Source: Larix sibirica
Taxonomy: Eukaryota > Streptophyta > Pinopsida > Pinales > Pinaceae
Assembly: GCA_004151065.3 (NCBI GenBank)
Contig: NWUY0304991242.1
Coordinates: forward strand, 1 to 33,151
Length of the DNA: 33,151 bases
Direction: 5' to 3'
This document shows positions 22,040 through 32,575 of this stretch, one piece after another. Below the pieces are notes generated by a model. It was not told the origin of the DNA and did not search any database. It was given only the letters and a program-made list of their open reading frames with translations. Each line of letters starts with the position of its first letter. Position 1 is the first letter of the stretch. A program made the translations under genes and the position numbers.

Positions 22040-23318
22040 ATATATATAAGAGGAGGAAGTATTACTAGCTTTTTACTTGAAAATAACTATCTAATTTATC
22101 TTCTCTTTAATATGATAGAATAGTTATATACAATAAAGGATAAAAGAGGGATGAAAGGAAGCCCCAAGGGGAAGATAGAGCCCTATTAAAAACATTTTAT
22201 CGGATGCGGAGTTGCTAATTAAGCAAATTCCCTCTCCCTTTTGGTCTTCATCGTTCGCCCTCGTACCCTCAGGCGAATGATTCGTACCTCATAACCTCCG
22301 GTCCTCTGTAACTCCGTCTTTTATATTAGCCCAAATTTTTCTTTGACTTGTCTTCTCTGCACTTGGACCGCCATAGACCTGCTACCATGACCCTTTGAAT
22401 AAATGTTACTCTGAATGAGTGAATGCTTAAATAAATAGAATTAGTTTACAACTGTCCCTTGTTCCCAGCAATGGATATTTCCTAGACAGCCTGAGGGACT
22501 GCTTAGCTACAAATGATGGAACGGAGTTATATTAGCAAATGCCCTTCCTTGGTTACTCCGTCTTTTATAATATTGGAAGTAATACATATGGTTAAGCTAC
22601 GTCAAGAGGTACTCCAAAAAGGCCACCTTATACAATGGCTCTCTCCGTTGGATAGTTTGCTCACTAATGGTCTGGTCCAGTTGATAGGAGGGCTTTCATT
22701 CATAAGGGTAGGTTGCACTAATAAAAAAATTGCTTTTTCATGTTCCAAATAGCGTAATAGGCTAATATTATAAGAGGCAATCCATAACTATATCATTCTA
22801 GTAGTTAAAGTAGATTGTAGGGTAAGAATGAAAGGATTAGCACCCCCGGCCGGATACAGCAGCGGTGGACCTTTATAATGCATTATCCGGGGTATAAAGT
22901 ACGGCAGGGATCTAGGAACCGACACTACTTCTAGCTCCTCTCACCACCCGGGCAGTCGTCCGCTCCTAAATATGACAAGAACGAGTCGAGCTCACGCGCC
23001 CGCTGCGAAGGGAAGGAGTCCACATAGAAGCGGAATCTTAGGGATAAAATCACTCTACCTCTGTCACCTCTAGCTAGGTTTACGTATATAATTTCTTGTT
23101 GCAGCGAGAACAAAATCCCCCACCCTTTGTTGCAATTAGGGGTCGCTGTGGAATTGTACCAATGATAAAGACAACAATCTAAACTATAAACGAGAGATAG
23201 CGCGTAAACTGAACTTCACTTACTTAATATGCTTCCCCGATCAGAATCGAGCCTTTCATCTGCTACACCCTGATATTTCGCTTGGATCGGACTTCAGGTC
23301 AATCGGCAGACCCTTTAT
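22040..23318. other. Spacer with short exact repeats
   Basis: ACTCCGTCTTTTATA occurs exactly at 22,311-22,325 and 22,555-22,569. The CTCGTACC/TTCGTACCTC family reappears at 22,255-22,300. A 79-codon frame at 22,513-22,752 is unrecognised. Nothing else is supported. Confidence 0.45.
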
Positions 23319-23367
23319 ATTCAAACTTGTGATCTGCGCATAAAAGAGTAGATTCAAACTTGTGATC
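23319..23367. repeat. 33-bp spaced tandem duplication
   Basis: ATTCAAACTTGTGATC occurs exactly at 23,319-23,334 and 23,352-23,367. This is consistent with a recent partial duplication of a 33-bp unit. Confidence 0.85.
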
Positions 23368-23510
23368 GTGGCGCCACATATTCTTTTTATCGATCATACA
23401 TATTAGCTCTGGCTTATGATCATTGGAAGTTGAGATTGGGAGCTGGCATCAGAGTATCCTTGATTCTCTCTTCGTATGACTCTTTATATGAGTGTGGCGT
23501 TGAATGATGC

Positions 23511-23527
23511 ATATATATATATATATA
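23511..23527. repeat. (AT)n microsatellite
   Basis: Seventeen uninterrupted alternating A and T bases. Confidence 0.9.
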
Positions 23528-23529
23528 AT

Positions 23530-25440
23530 TTATTTGTTTCTATTTTGGGTATTGATATTATGGTAGGCCCTATAGGTGACTAGGGAAGTGTGAGTGCATA
23601 GCCACTTATGCTGGTCAAACAAATTAGTCAAATTTCGGTGGTTGGGTAGATGGGCTGGGTCGATAAGTAAGATGTGCGCTGGGTGCATGAGGGGCGTGCA
23701 TGTGAGACATGTGGTTAGTGTCCGTTGCCTCAGTTTAAGTGTCTGGTGTAATTTTCTTCTTCCATAATGTTATATATGGATAGATGGTTTCACTCGAAGA
23801 TAAAGTAGTATAGTAGTGAACTGCTTACTTCCTCATCTCTGTGTAGATCTCCTAAATATAGAGTAGGTAATTCCAATTGCAAAAATCATCAATGGCGGTT
23901 GAAATTGGTTTCAATACCAAGCCAAGCGGTTTTTGATGGTGTGTTAAGAGATAATTCTTAGTGGAATCGGCTCTGTCTATTATTTATGATGCGCCCCTTG
24001 CTTGATGGATCTACCTACTGTGGATTCTCTACCCTATATTGGTTCTGGATGCTTAATTATTTTGGAAATGAATAGGAATCTATAGTGGTTTATTTATTGA
24101 TGTAACTTGATAATATTTGCAGTTGGTCCCCCAATATATATTTGAGTTGTTTTTGTCTTATTTAATCCGAAATTAACTAGCGAAATATCATGGTTGATAT
24201 GAGCTCACTGAAATGGGACTGCTCGTAAAACACAACCAGCTGGGTATCTTGGTCTATCTATGGGGATACAGGGGCATCAGACCTTTCTCCGCTGTACCCG
24301 TGATTATCTAGGGTGCGCATAACCTCTGCTGTGCCCATGATTCTAGTTTACATTTTTCCCAGGCAAAGATTCAGCTTTGATCTCATAGTGCCCCTTCCTT
24401 TTGTTGTAGGTGGGGCCTTGCCATCTATTCTTTTGGATTGTTCTTACTCTCTAGGTCGGGGTAAGACCTTTGGATTGCCCAGTTTCAAGTGGTTTTTCTG
24501 TTTGTCAACCCCTATCCTTGCTGACCCCTGCCCAGTAGAAAGAAAGTATGCCTGCCTGGGTAGCCTGGGGTGCAGGTTGCTTTCAGTTAGCGCTTGTTGT
24601 AAGTAAGTTCATGCCAGGAGTTAGTTTGTTAAACACCGCTGCCCCGTTTCTATTCTTAGTTAAAAGCGAAAAAGAAAGAAAGATAGAAAAGCCGCTTCGC
24701 GTTTTCTCCTTCCCTATAATAATAGTAAGACGTTGAGCTTTTGGATGACTGAGGCTGAGCGGAGCTTTCGCTTCACTAGTGTTTAGCTCCCAATAGTAGA
24801 GCGTTCCACTAATTAAAAGGACTCGCTGGTAGGCGGGTTGAGGGGCGCTGCCTTGCTCCAGTAGTAACTTAGTGTAGTGCCGCGTCGCGGGGCGATGGAC
24901 TAAGAATTTGTCCCATAGAAAAACCATCCATCATTAAACCCACCCATGCCCCTTGTTCCTTAGAACCTTGCCCCATGCCGCCCTACTCTTATTAATTGGT
25001 TCCCATCTAGAAGCAGTTGCCCCCTCCATATCCCGCCCACTCTTATTATATAGAGCTGGTTAAAAGCCCTTTAATAAGAATAAATAGGTTTTCCATGAAC
25101 CTGCTCCCTCTCGATTATTATTTCAGATTGACCCCAAATTGACAGTAGGTGTTCCACCCTTGAACTAGATAGACTTGCACTTGGGTAACGCCTTAAAGCG
25201 ATGCCAAGGAAGCGAGTAGGAGAAATAGGCTTGCTAGCTTGGGTAGCCCAGCTTAAATAGGTAGAGGTGTTAGTGAGCATCTGGTATAGAATATCCTTCC
25301 TTACAGATGGCTACCCGGCAATAACATGACTGGATGGATGGACGATAGGAGAAAGTCTTGGTCCAGCCTTAGGCCAACCAAAGTGATGTCGCCAACCGAC
25401 CGAACTGAACCTTGCCTCCTACAACGGGGTTGCCGGGGTG
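23530..25440. other. Spacer, no recognisable gene
   Basis: Overlapping frames at 24,313-24,606, 24,548-24,736 and 24,583-24,927 reach 114 codons, but none resembles a known protein. The sequence around 24,660-24,900, with CGCTTCGCG and GGAGCTTTCGCTTC words, is typical of plant mitochondrial spacers. At 24,940-25,040 CCTTGCCCCATGCC-type words recur. Confidence 0.45.
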
Positions 25441-26740
25441 TAAGGGCTAAAGGTTGAACTAATCTGTTTCAACGCGCGTCTGTTTCAACGTTTCGGCTAG
25501 CGCATCTGCTTCAACCGGGCGGGGTATTAGAACTTGCCGTGGTCAGTTCTTTTCCGAATCCATTGTGGCATAGAAAGCACATACATCTATCTCAATTAGG
25601 GGTGGCGGTAGCGGATCAGAGATTTATGAATTGCTCGGGTTCGGGAGAGAAAGAGGGAAAGGGTAACGGTGAAAGGTTATTCCATAACCCGCACCTATAA
25701 ATTGAGCACTCGGCTTTACTCATTCAAGGAAGTAACTCGGACTTAGTTAGCTTTCGAAAGCATGTGGTTCCGCTAGCATCCCGAACCCCGAATGCATGTT
25801 CCCAGGGCTCGGCCTGAACCTTTGTTAATGAAAACAGCGGGGTCGATCTGGGCCAATCCAGCTGCAAGCAATTCTTTTCTCAATCAAGGGTCGTAACGAG
25901 CGATCTACTACTCACATGGGGAACCAGGAGCTGGACCGAACGATGGATTAATGCGCATGCGAAGCTGACGATTCACCGATAAAAATGGTCTTCTTTCAAA
26001 CAACTCCATCGGTAACGTGACGGAATTAACCACCGGCCACATGAGCTTCACTGAATAAAACTTGAGGCCACATGTCAAAAGTGATATTGGTATTAGTGCG
26101 GGTGGAAGGTTTAGTAGAGCCGGGCATTATAAATCCAACTCACGTTTCATTTCATTAAATAAGCTGGTTCATCATATCCAATTTAGGTGCGTGCAATAGT
26201 ACTACTTGTTGGAGGGGGAGTCCAAATAAAAGAAATTAATGCAAATAAGTAGGTAGGCTTATGTGCCGAACCCAAGTCCAAGCCAATAGTTCAATGTTGC
26301 TAGCATCCGGGTACTAGGGGAACGGATTTGTGGTTACACAAGTCTATGAATTGGACCTAGACTTAAGGGAGATAAGTCGACGGAATTACAACGACGGGGC
26401 CATGCGAGAAACAACCAGGAGGGTCAGAGAAGAACACCAATTCTAGTTACGAACCAGCGAACACTACACTACTTGACCTGAAAACTTGAACCACCAGGCA
26501 CTAGACAGCCTTAGGTGGAGCATTCTGATAGATGCAAATTAATAATAGTAAGAGACTCGAATGACTCACTAACACGCATTACTTTGACTCTAGAACGAAC
26601 GACAGGACCTGTTAATAGGTCCAATTATGCGCTAGCTCGAATGACATGCCTACCATAGATAGCAGTATTGGAGCTTTAGATAGAAGTATTATGTTCAATC
26701 CGTGTCGCCGATAACGCGATAATCGTAATGGGAATAGAAA
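25441..26740. repeat. Degenerate CTGTTTCAACG then GAAC/ACGAAC word tracts
   Basis: TCTGTTTCAACG, TTTCAACG and TCTGCTTCAACC recur at 25,460-25,520. From 25,700 to 26,740 the recurring words are CCGAACC, GGAACCAGG, ACGGAATTA, GAACGACAGG and CTCGAATGAC. No frame of interest is present. Confidence 0.45.
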
Positions 26741-28380
26741 GGGTTACGCCACCATATGCCTCATCAGTCGGTTCACCTTCGATTTGATATGCGCTATGGA
26801 GATGTGAATAAATGCACTCAGCCCGTCATGAGAGGACCACCCGCCCGGCATAAGGAATTCTACGAGGACCTGGATTTGTGATCGATCGACATGACTACTA
26901 ACTTTTTTGTTCAATATAGCTACTACCCCCGACAAGTTATGAGAGTCACTACCCGACGCTATGGAGTGGATGGGACTGGGCAATGCACCTTTTCTACGCC
27001 TTCAACCGTTTGAGCTATATAGGGGATGGGTTCAGAATTCCCTCCTCATTTTGAGCGTACTTAGCGATCCACTTAGGCAGGGCAGATATAAGTTTAGGCG
27101 GGGCAGAGAGCGTAGAGGGTAAGGCTAGAGTGAGGCAAGTAAGAGAGCGTAGAGGGAGGATGGCTCACCGTAAGAATGAGGGTTCGGAAAGATAGAGTTT
27201 GTTTTCCAGAGCAAGCATATAAAGTTAGTTCAGGAAGGGTTTCGTTTCGATCTTGAAGACTTGATTGCTTGTCTGCATCTTGAATGAGAGGGATAACCAT
27301 CTCATTTTGCGGTTGGTTGACCGCCTTTCTCTGTGCGATTCATTTAAGTTAATTGGATGATGTTCTGGGTACGCCATCTAAGCTTCCTGCGAACTGGAGT
27401 AGAAGGTGAGGGCATATATGACCCCAATATCACCTCATTTACCTATGACTCTGACTTGGCTCTAACCTTTGAATCAGCCTTTTGAAATAATAACATAGGG
27501 CCCACTTACACAATGATTCTTCTGGGTAGTGCAGTCTTGATGGCAATAAGGCCAAGACGTTAGACCTTGCTGCTTTATGTGATTAAAGATCTTATACATC
27601 TACATGGGTCATGAACTTTGAAAGTCCCTAGTTGTAGCTTGTATAAGTCTATATCGTCTGCGTCTTCCAAGGCTGCAGCAAAATCCACGAGAGTGAAAGC
27701 CCGGATGGTGAGGGGGTATGTTGGGAACGCGCCTTTATTATGTTTTTTTCAACTTGGCATTAGCTCCGAACTTAGCTGATTAGTATGCTATCTCCATAAG
27801 TACCCACCTATCTAGCACATACTTCGGCAATATGTGGGCAGCTAAAGTACTCCCATATATGAGGAGGTAGCTCCCGTCCTGCTCCAAATACCAGTACCTA
27901 TTGGGTATAGCACATCCAATGCTTCTTCATAAAACCTCGGGAAGGGCTCACTGAAGACCAACTCATATAGGGGAACAATAAATACTTCACATAGGTGTTG
28001 ATAGTGTAGTGTTCTGAATACTTTTACTTCCACAACTTCTGGTAGTGCGGAGGTAGTCTAATTTATCCACTCTTATTCCTACTCTTATGCTCTCTTGCGG
28101 GGCTTTCCTAAGGACATTCATTCTTTCTCTTTCTTGCCAAGATCTCGAGTCAAGGCGGGAGCACAGGTGTAGCTTCGCTCGACTGGCCAACGCGCTAGTG
28201 AGGAGACAAGGGCTGGTCCTTCTAAAAAGGCTGATACTAGGAGGGTCAAAGATGGGTGGGAAAGGGCTGGTCCTAAGAGGGACACCGGGTGAAAGGCCAA
28301 GGAAAGGGGGGGTTTATATAAGGTCCATCGAGAGCTGGTCTTAGGAAGGTATCGAACGAATCCTTTCCTTCTTTAAAAAG
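26741..28380. other. Spacer with minor tracts, no recognisable gene
   Basis: A 79-codon minus-strand frame (26,744-26,983) and a 63-codon one (27,842-28,033) are open but unrecognised. GGCAGGGCAGATA, GGGGCAGAGAGCGTAGAGGG and GAGAGCGTAGAGGG recur at 27,075-27,160. AAGGCTGGTCCTT-type words recur at 28,205-28,395. Confidence 0.4.
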
Positions 28381-28990
28381 GCTGGTCCTTTTACTATGCC
28401 ATCGAACCCTACCACACTGCTACTGCAACTATTTATCCAACCAACAACCTATCTTTTCTATCCTCCAACCTATCCTATCTCCGCACTCTACTGCTCTCGA
28501 CTAAAGGCGATAGTATGATGTGGTGTGGTAGCGTACAATCTAAATTTAGACTCTTTTTATATTGTTTCCTTATAACCGACTCAACTGCTTAGCTATCCTA
28601 TAAACTCCGTGCCTTTCTTTAATGCTTACCGCGTTATTTGAAATCCTGTCATTATTTTCCATATCCATTTTGCATGCGTCACTTGTCAGAAATTTCACTG
28701 TCATCTTTTCTGCCGTCTCATCAACCTATGCGTCTTGTTGCCAGTCTGTCACATCAATTCGTTCTGTTCTCTTGTCCTTTATTCTAGAAATAAAACCAAA
28801 ATCTTATATGTAAAATTTCGAAATTCCTAACTGTCCTGTCCTCTACTTGTACGCTAGTTATCCATTCAGCTTGCAATGATGAAAAACTTTACTGCTACTT
28901 ACTGCAAAACCTAATTCCTACCTAACGCCTATCCTCTTAGCTTGCTGCTCAAACTTCGGTGAATCAAGGCTCCCTCTGACTCCTGGGGCC
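28381..28990. repeat. Degenerate CTACTGC/CCTATC word tract
   Basis: CAACCTATC, CTATCCTCC, CTACTGC and TACTGCAA variants recur at 28,410-28,510 and 28,840-28,945, with ordinary spacer between. The tract abuts the 3' end of the retroelement pol relic; no long terminal repeat could be recognised here. Confidence 0.45.
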
Positions 28991-28995
28991 ATAGT

Positions 28996-29298
28996 TAGTA
29001 TACCTTCAACCGACTGCCATTAATGAGACCCTTCAGTGGCTTACCACACAGTGTTTTTAGTTTCACCGCGCCTGCCTCTGTGATGTATACTATGCGAAAC
29101 GGTCCCATCTACCTCATCCGAATCTGACTTAGAGGCTTGATAAACTTGCTGTAATAGAGTAACACCAATGAACCAGGTTCCAGTGTCTTACATCTTATGT
29201 TGCGATCGTGCCATGCTTTTTGTTGTTGTTTCTCCACAATCTGACTGTAGCCTGCGTGCAATCAACCTGTTTTCTTCCAATTCTATCAGCTCATCCAA
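28996..29298 (-). pseudogene. Integrase C-terminal part, family Y (decayed)
   Basis: Continues the integrase below after a TGA at 29,299-29,301. An initial LDELIELEENR stretch matches the acidic segment that follows the core in this family. After a frameshift, the last ~37 codons regain homology (MGPFRIVYI near the start, NGSRLKVY at the end), the conserved C-terminal DNA-binding fold of Ty3/gypsy integrases. The frame closes with TAA at 28,996-28,998, the family's usual pol end, so the 3' border of the coding region is preserved. It cannot be translated as one piece. Confidence 0.8.
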
Positions 29299-29911
29299 TC
29301 ACCTCTGTAAGGATTTATCATCCGACATCTGTGTCGCGACTGCAATTCGAAGGCTAGGTACCACGAACTCCAATGGCATCACCGCTTCTTTCCCGTAAAC
29401 CAACCGAAACGGGGTGTGCTTTGTCAATCTCTTACAAGTAGTCCTATACGCCCATAGTACTGCAGGTACTCGTTGATCCCAGTCGTAGCGCTTCACATTG
29501 CAGATTTTTGTCAACGCATGCTCGAGGATCTTATTAAAGGCCTACATAATACCATTTGCCTGCGGATGGTAGGGGGTACTCTTCTGATGATGTATAATGA
29601 AATCCTGGGTCAAGGCACAGATAGTGGCATTCTTAAAATGAGACCCCCGATCGCTCATCAACACCTTGGGAAAGCCAAACCTTGTGATGATATTTTGCAA
29701 AATGAACCGCGCAGCAGTCTCTGCAGTACAATCCTTCACCGGCGCGGCCCATCTTCTCAGACTGTGTCGCAGTGATGATATACCGCGTACCTGTTCCACG
29801 TGCAGGGGGATTAATTGGCCCCACAAAATAGATTGCCCATTTATCGAATGGCTCCAGCGCGGTGACAGAGGAGAGTGGTAATTCATCCCTCCCTTCCTGA
29901 TGGTTTTCCAA
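29299..29911 (-). pseudogene. Integrase catalytic core, family Y (decayed)
   Basis: Integrase inserts retrotransposon cDNA using a D,D-35-E triad. The core begins near 29,860 with PFDKWAIYFVGP. In this family the residue before FVGP is Asp; here the codon at 29,828-29,830 is Tyr, so the first acid is lost. The second Asp survives in VLMSDRGSHF. The Glu follows STPYHPQANG, and here that position is TAG at 29,542-29,544. The frame then continues cleanly through [21 protein letters not shown] and [16 protein letters not shown] frameshift with a short deletion lies between the first and second acids (about 29,750-29,790). Two of three catalytic residues are gone. Confidence 0.93.
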
Positions 29912-30230
29912 TGCGCTGGCAGACGTCGCAGCGCTTGCAGTACTCTTTGGCTTTCTTAAATAGTGAAGGCCTCCCCCAGCATGCAGTAATTTCCTGACAG
30001 TTGCTTTTCCTGCGTTATGTCCTCCAGCTATACCTTAATGCGCCTCATACAATACTGCGTCGCACTCATGCTCCATCACACACCTGCGCAGTATACTGTC
30101 CGCTCCAAGCTTATCTGCAATCCACTGGTAGTCTGTGCTCCTTGTAACCAGCTGTCGTCGCTGTGCCACTGTATAATCTTATGGCGCTTTACCTGTCGTT
30201 AGATATGCTGTGATTTCCGTGAACTGATCC
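29912..30230 (-). pseudogene. Integrase zinc-binding region, family Y (decayed)
   Basis: This N-terminal HHCC domain helps the integrase multimerise. The two His survive around EAH and GGHNAGKATVRKLLHAG, split by a TAA at 30,035-30,037. The paired Cys survive as CKRCDVCQR, but in another frame because of a small shift near 29,960. Upstream, another TAA interrupts the RNase H to integrase linker at 30,179-30,181. The zinc ligands are therefore readable but not in one frame. Confidence 0.85.
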
Positions 30231-30780
30231 GGCACTGCATCCACTCTGAACAACTACGCGTCAGGCAACTTGTCATCCAAGCTTCCTCCAGCTTATCCCG
30301 ATTCCATCCTGGACAAATGATCTGGTCCCACATTATGCTTGCCAGGTTTCACTACCACCTCAAAGTTGAACTCTTGGAACAAGAGCAACCACCTGCATAT
30401 TCTTACCCCCAACACTGGCTTATTCACTAGGTACTTCAGCGCAGAATGGTCAGTAAATAATTTGAAGGGACTTCCTAATCAAAAGTGCCTTAATTTCGGT
30501 AATGCATATATCATAGCCAGGCCTTCCCGTTCCGTGGTAGTGTAATTTTTATCCGAGTCTGAAAAGCTTTCTGCTTGCAAAACACAGGGTGATCAATGTT
30601 ACCTTATCCTGGCTGCGCGAGTACTGCGCCAAGTGCAATTGACAACGCGTCAACAAATAACTTCGTCCAATCTGGTAATATTAAGATAGGCGTAGTAACT
30701 AGTTTATCCTTCAGCATATCCAAAGCTTCCTTATAGTCCTGGGTCCATACATACTTAGTGTCCTTCCTCAGCAACTTATC
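30231..30780 (-). pseudogene. RNase H domain, family Y (decayed)
   Basis: RNase H removes RNA from the RNA/DNA hybrid during reverse transcription. All four acidic positions are still visible: FVDALSIALGAVLAQ, TTTEREG, FTDHSALKYLVN and GPDHLSR. The frame is broken by TAA at 30,604-30,606 (just after AQPG), a frameshift near 30,570-30,590, and TGA at 30,479-30,481. A short deletion has removed residues just before the first Asp. Retained catalytic residues with scattered stops suggest neutral decay after capture rather than early inactivation of this domain. Confidence 0.9.
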
Positions 30781-31005
30781 CAACGGCGCAGTGATCTTAG
30801 CATAATTTCTGATCAATTTTATATAGTACCCTCCCTATATGTCCCAGTGTCGCGCGCAGCTCCTTAACCGATGTTGGGGCTGGCATGTCCACAATCGCAG
30901 CAATCTTTGCTGGATCCACGAGCAATCCTTCTTTACACACTACATGTCCAAACAAAATACCAAAAGGTGTACAAAATATACATTTCTGAAAATTAAACGA
31001 AATAT
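30781..31005 (-). pseudogene. RT thumb/connection region, family Y (decayed)
   Basis: Starts abruptly with NFQKCIFCTPFGILFGHVVC, the segment that normally lies just after the YxDD-containing palm in this family, and continues with LLVDPAKIAAIVDMP and LRATLGHIG. A four-base duplication (CCCTCCCT on the plus strand, 30,829-30,836) shifts the frame. The next frame then reads NYAKITAPLDKLLRKDTK and on into RNase H. The palm itself is absent. Confidence 0.9.
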
Positions 31006-31011
31006 TTAGCT

Positions 31012-31585
31012 GTCTGCAGAGCCATGTTAAGGTTTCTTAAGTCCACGCAGAGCCTTATCGCTCCATTTTGATTTCTGACCGGCACAAGTTGGCCACCCAG
31101 GCTGAATACCTTATGGGGATTATGATCTTTGCATCGCAGAGCTTCTTTATTTCCTGCCTGACCATGGGCTTAAGTAGAGGATTAAGCTGTCCCTTCTTTT
31201 GCCTAAAGGGCTTAACATCTTTTTGTAGTGGGATTTTATGCTGGAAGATAGCTGGGTCGTAGGTCTTTAGGTCTTCATATATCCAAGCAAAAACATCCTT
31301 TAACTCTTTAAATAGCTCAACATACTCCCTTTTATAAGCAAGGGAAAGATTCTTGGATAGCTTGACAAATTGGGGCTCTTGTTCAGTGCCTAAATTTCAC
31401 TCTTCTACCTCGGACAACTCTGGCTTCATGGAGGGCCTAATAGGCACATCGTTTAAATAAAAGAGCCTTTATAATGGGACCAAACCTCTGGGGATTCAAT
31501 TTGTCTTCAGTTGAATCACCCTTTGGCCTCCAATCATGTCGGGGGCAGCACGTTCAGAGGGCTGGCCAACGCTTAATTCATCTTC
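31012..31585 (-). pseudogene. N-terminal reverse transcriptase and linker, family X (decayed)
   Basis: The linker includes VIQLKTN, IPRGLVPL and ELSEVEE, interrupted by stops (31,496-31,498 TGA; 31,469-31,471 TAA). It is followed by REYVELFKELKDVFAW, YEDLKTYDPAIFQHKIPL and ALR-region motifs of the RT fingers. After a one-base deletion near 31,085 the RLCVDLRNLN motif is readable, then homology ends at about 31,015. Family members normally continue here into the palm with its YxDD box; this copy does not. Codons upstream are contiguous with the RNase H-like domain at 31,586-31,980. Confidence 0.9.
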
Positions 31586-31980
31586 TTAATCTTCCCCATC
31601 TGAGTAAATGTTTATATTGGTATACTCGTCCACCATAAGCAGGAACCTCTGAATCTGTTCTTCATCTTTGAACACCTGCCATTGCTTTATATTATCCGGG
31701 ATGGCTGGTCCGTGCATAACCTTTACAGAGTAGGACAAATGATCAAGATTGGGTGGGCTGAACTCAGCAACAGATGTAGCCAAATTGTCTGCTCTGTGAT
31801 TGACCTCTCTAGGGGCAGAAGTTATGTTAATGGCATCGAAACAATTGTCAAACAGGTCCCATACCTCGTGCTTGTATTGCCGCAACCTTGTATGTCTGGT
31901 TTGGCAGATTTATCTCACTTGATTTACCACCAGATTTGAGTCCCCGAAGATCTTTAGGAAACGCAAGTTGGCTCGACCAA
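31586..31980 (-). pseudogene. Second (archaeal-type) RNase H-like domain, family X
   Basis: Some plant Ty3/gypsy lineages carry an additional RNase H-like module beside the usual pol domains. Here it is recognisable by FGDSNLVVNQV, LRQYKHEVWDL, PREVNHRADNLA and IPDNIKQWQVF, in the usual order and spacing. The catalytic-type Asp residues in FGDS and ADNLA are kept. A TAA follows VNQVR, and another TAA at 31,586-31,588 ends the longest open piece (99 codons from 31,885). Homology fades upstream of 31,980, so the domain's N-terminal third is missing. Confidence 0.88.
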
Positions 31981-31984
31981 TAAT

Positions 31985-32575
31985 TTTTCTTTCTTGAAAT
32001 CACACGGATGCATTGGTAATAATGTAAACCCAATTTAGAAGATGTTATCAAATGGAAAAGTAAGGACCTATAATTGAAGAGGGGGGTGCTAATGAAATCC
32101 GGTCTACCAATTGAAAGGGAGGGAGCTAATCGGCCAAGTAAGCGACCACTCTTGGATCATCCTCATCAAACCTTGGACTGGCTATAGGCTAACTGACCTA
32201 CTCAAAGCTAGTTCCAGTCCTCAGAGTAGCTCGCTTCGCTCAACACTCATCCTGTCCTGTAGGACCTGCCTTTACTACAGAAGCGTTCGAGCAAGCAACC
32301 TTCTATCTCAGAACTATCTTGGCTAGTAGGCAATCTATAATCCACAGGCCTAATATGGCTGGACGCAACTAAACATTTAAGGGCCTTATGGCAGCATGAA
32401 CAAAGCTAGATATTTTGTAGGCAACCCACCAATACATCCAGTTAGTGAAAGGGACCTGAAGGAATAAATATTAGAAAAGCTCTTCTATGTACGCTCGCCT
32501 TAGAAAAGATCTATGTGCACCTTAGAAAAGCTCTAATCCATGTAAGGGAGTAGTAAGGCAGGCTAGGCAAGCACT
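31985..32575. other. Non-coding gap between the two retroelement fragments
   Basis: No retroelement homology can be read on either strand. Near 32,471-32,534 the word TTAGAAAAG(C/A)TCT occurs three times. No LTR, polypurine tract or target-site duplication was recognised at either side. Confidence 0.5.
32471..32534. repeat. Three-copy TTAGAAAAG(C/A)TCT repeat
   Basis: Copies start at about 32,471, 32,500 and 32,522. The first and third are identical over 13 bases and the middle differs by one. It lies just beyond the truncation point of the second family-Y fragment. Confidence 0.8.

Larger units (their letters stand above)
28996..31980 (-). mobile_element. Chimeric, dead Ty3/gypsy pol relic
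   Basis: About 3 kb of minus-strand DNA still reads as retrotransposon pol when frameshifts are allowed. The order 5' to 3' is RNase H-like domain, linker, N-terminal RT, [join near 31,000], C-terminal RT, RNase H, integrase zinc-binding, core and C-terminus. The parts right and left of about 31,000 resemble two different plant Ty3/gypsy families, here called X and Y. The RT palm is missing at the join. No gag, protease, primer binding site or LTR was recognised. Pol this decayed in an otherwise gene-free spacer fits nuclear DNA captured by a plant organelle, though the compartment is inferred. Confidence 0.9.

Noticed and set aside
24313-24927. Overlapping frames on both strands reaching 114 codons, considered as a mitochondrial membrane protein
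   Set aside because: None matches a known mitochondrial subunit; texture is that of typical plant mitochondrial spacer with GCTTCGC words.
29168-32326. Plus-strand frames across 29,168-32,326
   Set aside because: Those within 28,996-31,980 are antisense shadows of the minus-strand retrotransposon pol relic, and the frame at 32,111-32,326 lies in the non-coding gap with no family resemblance.
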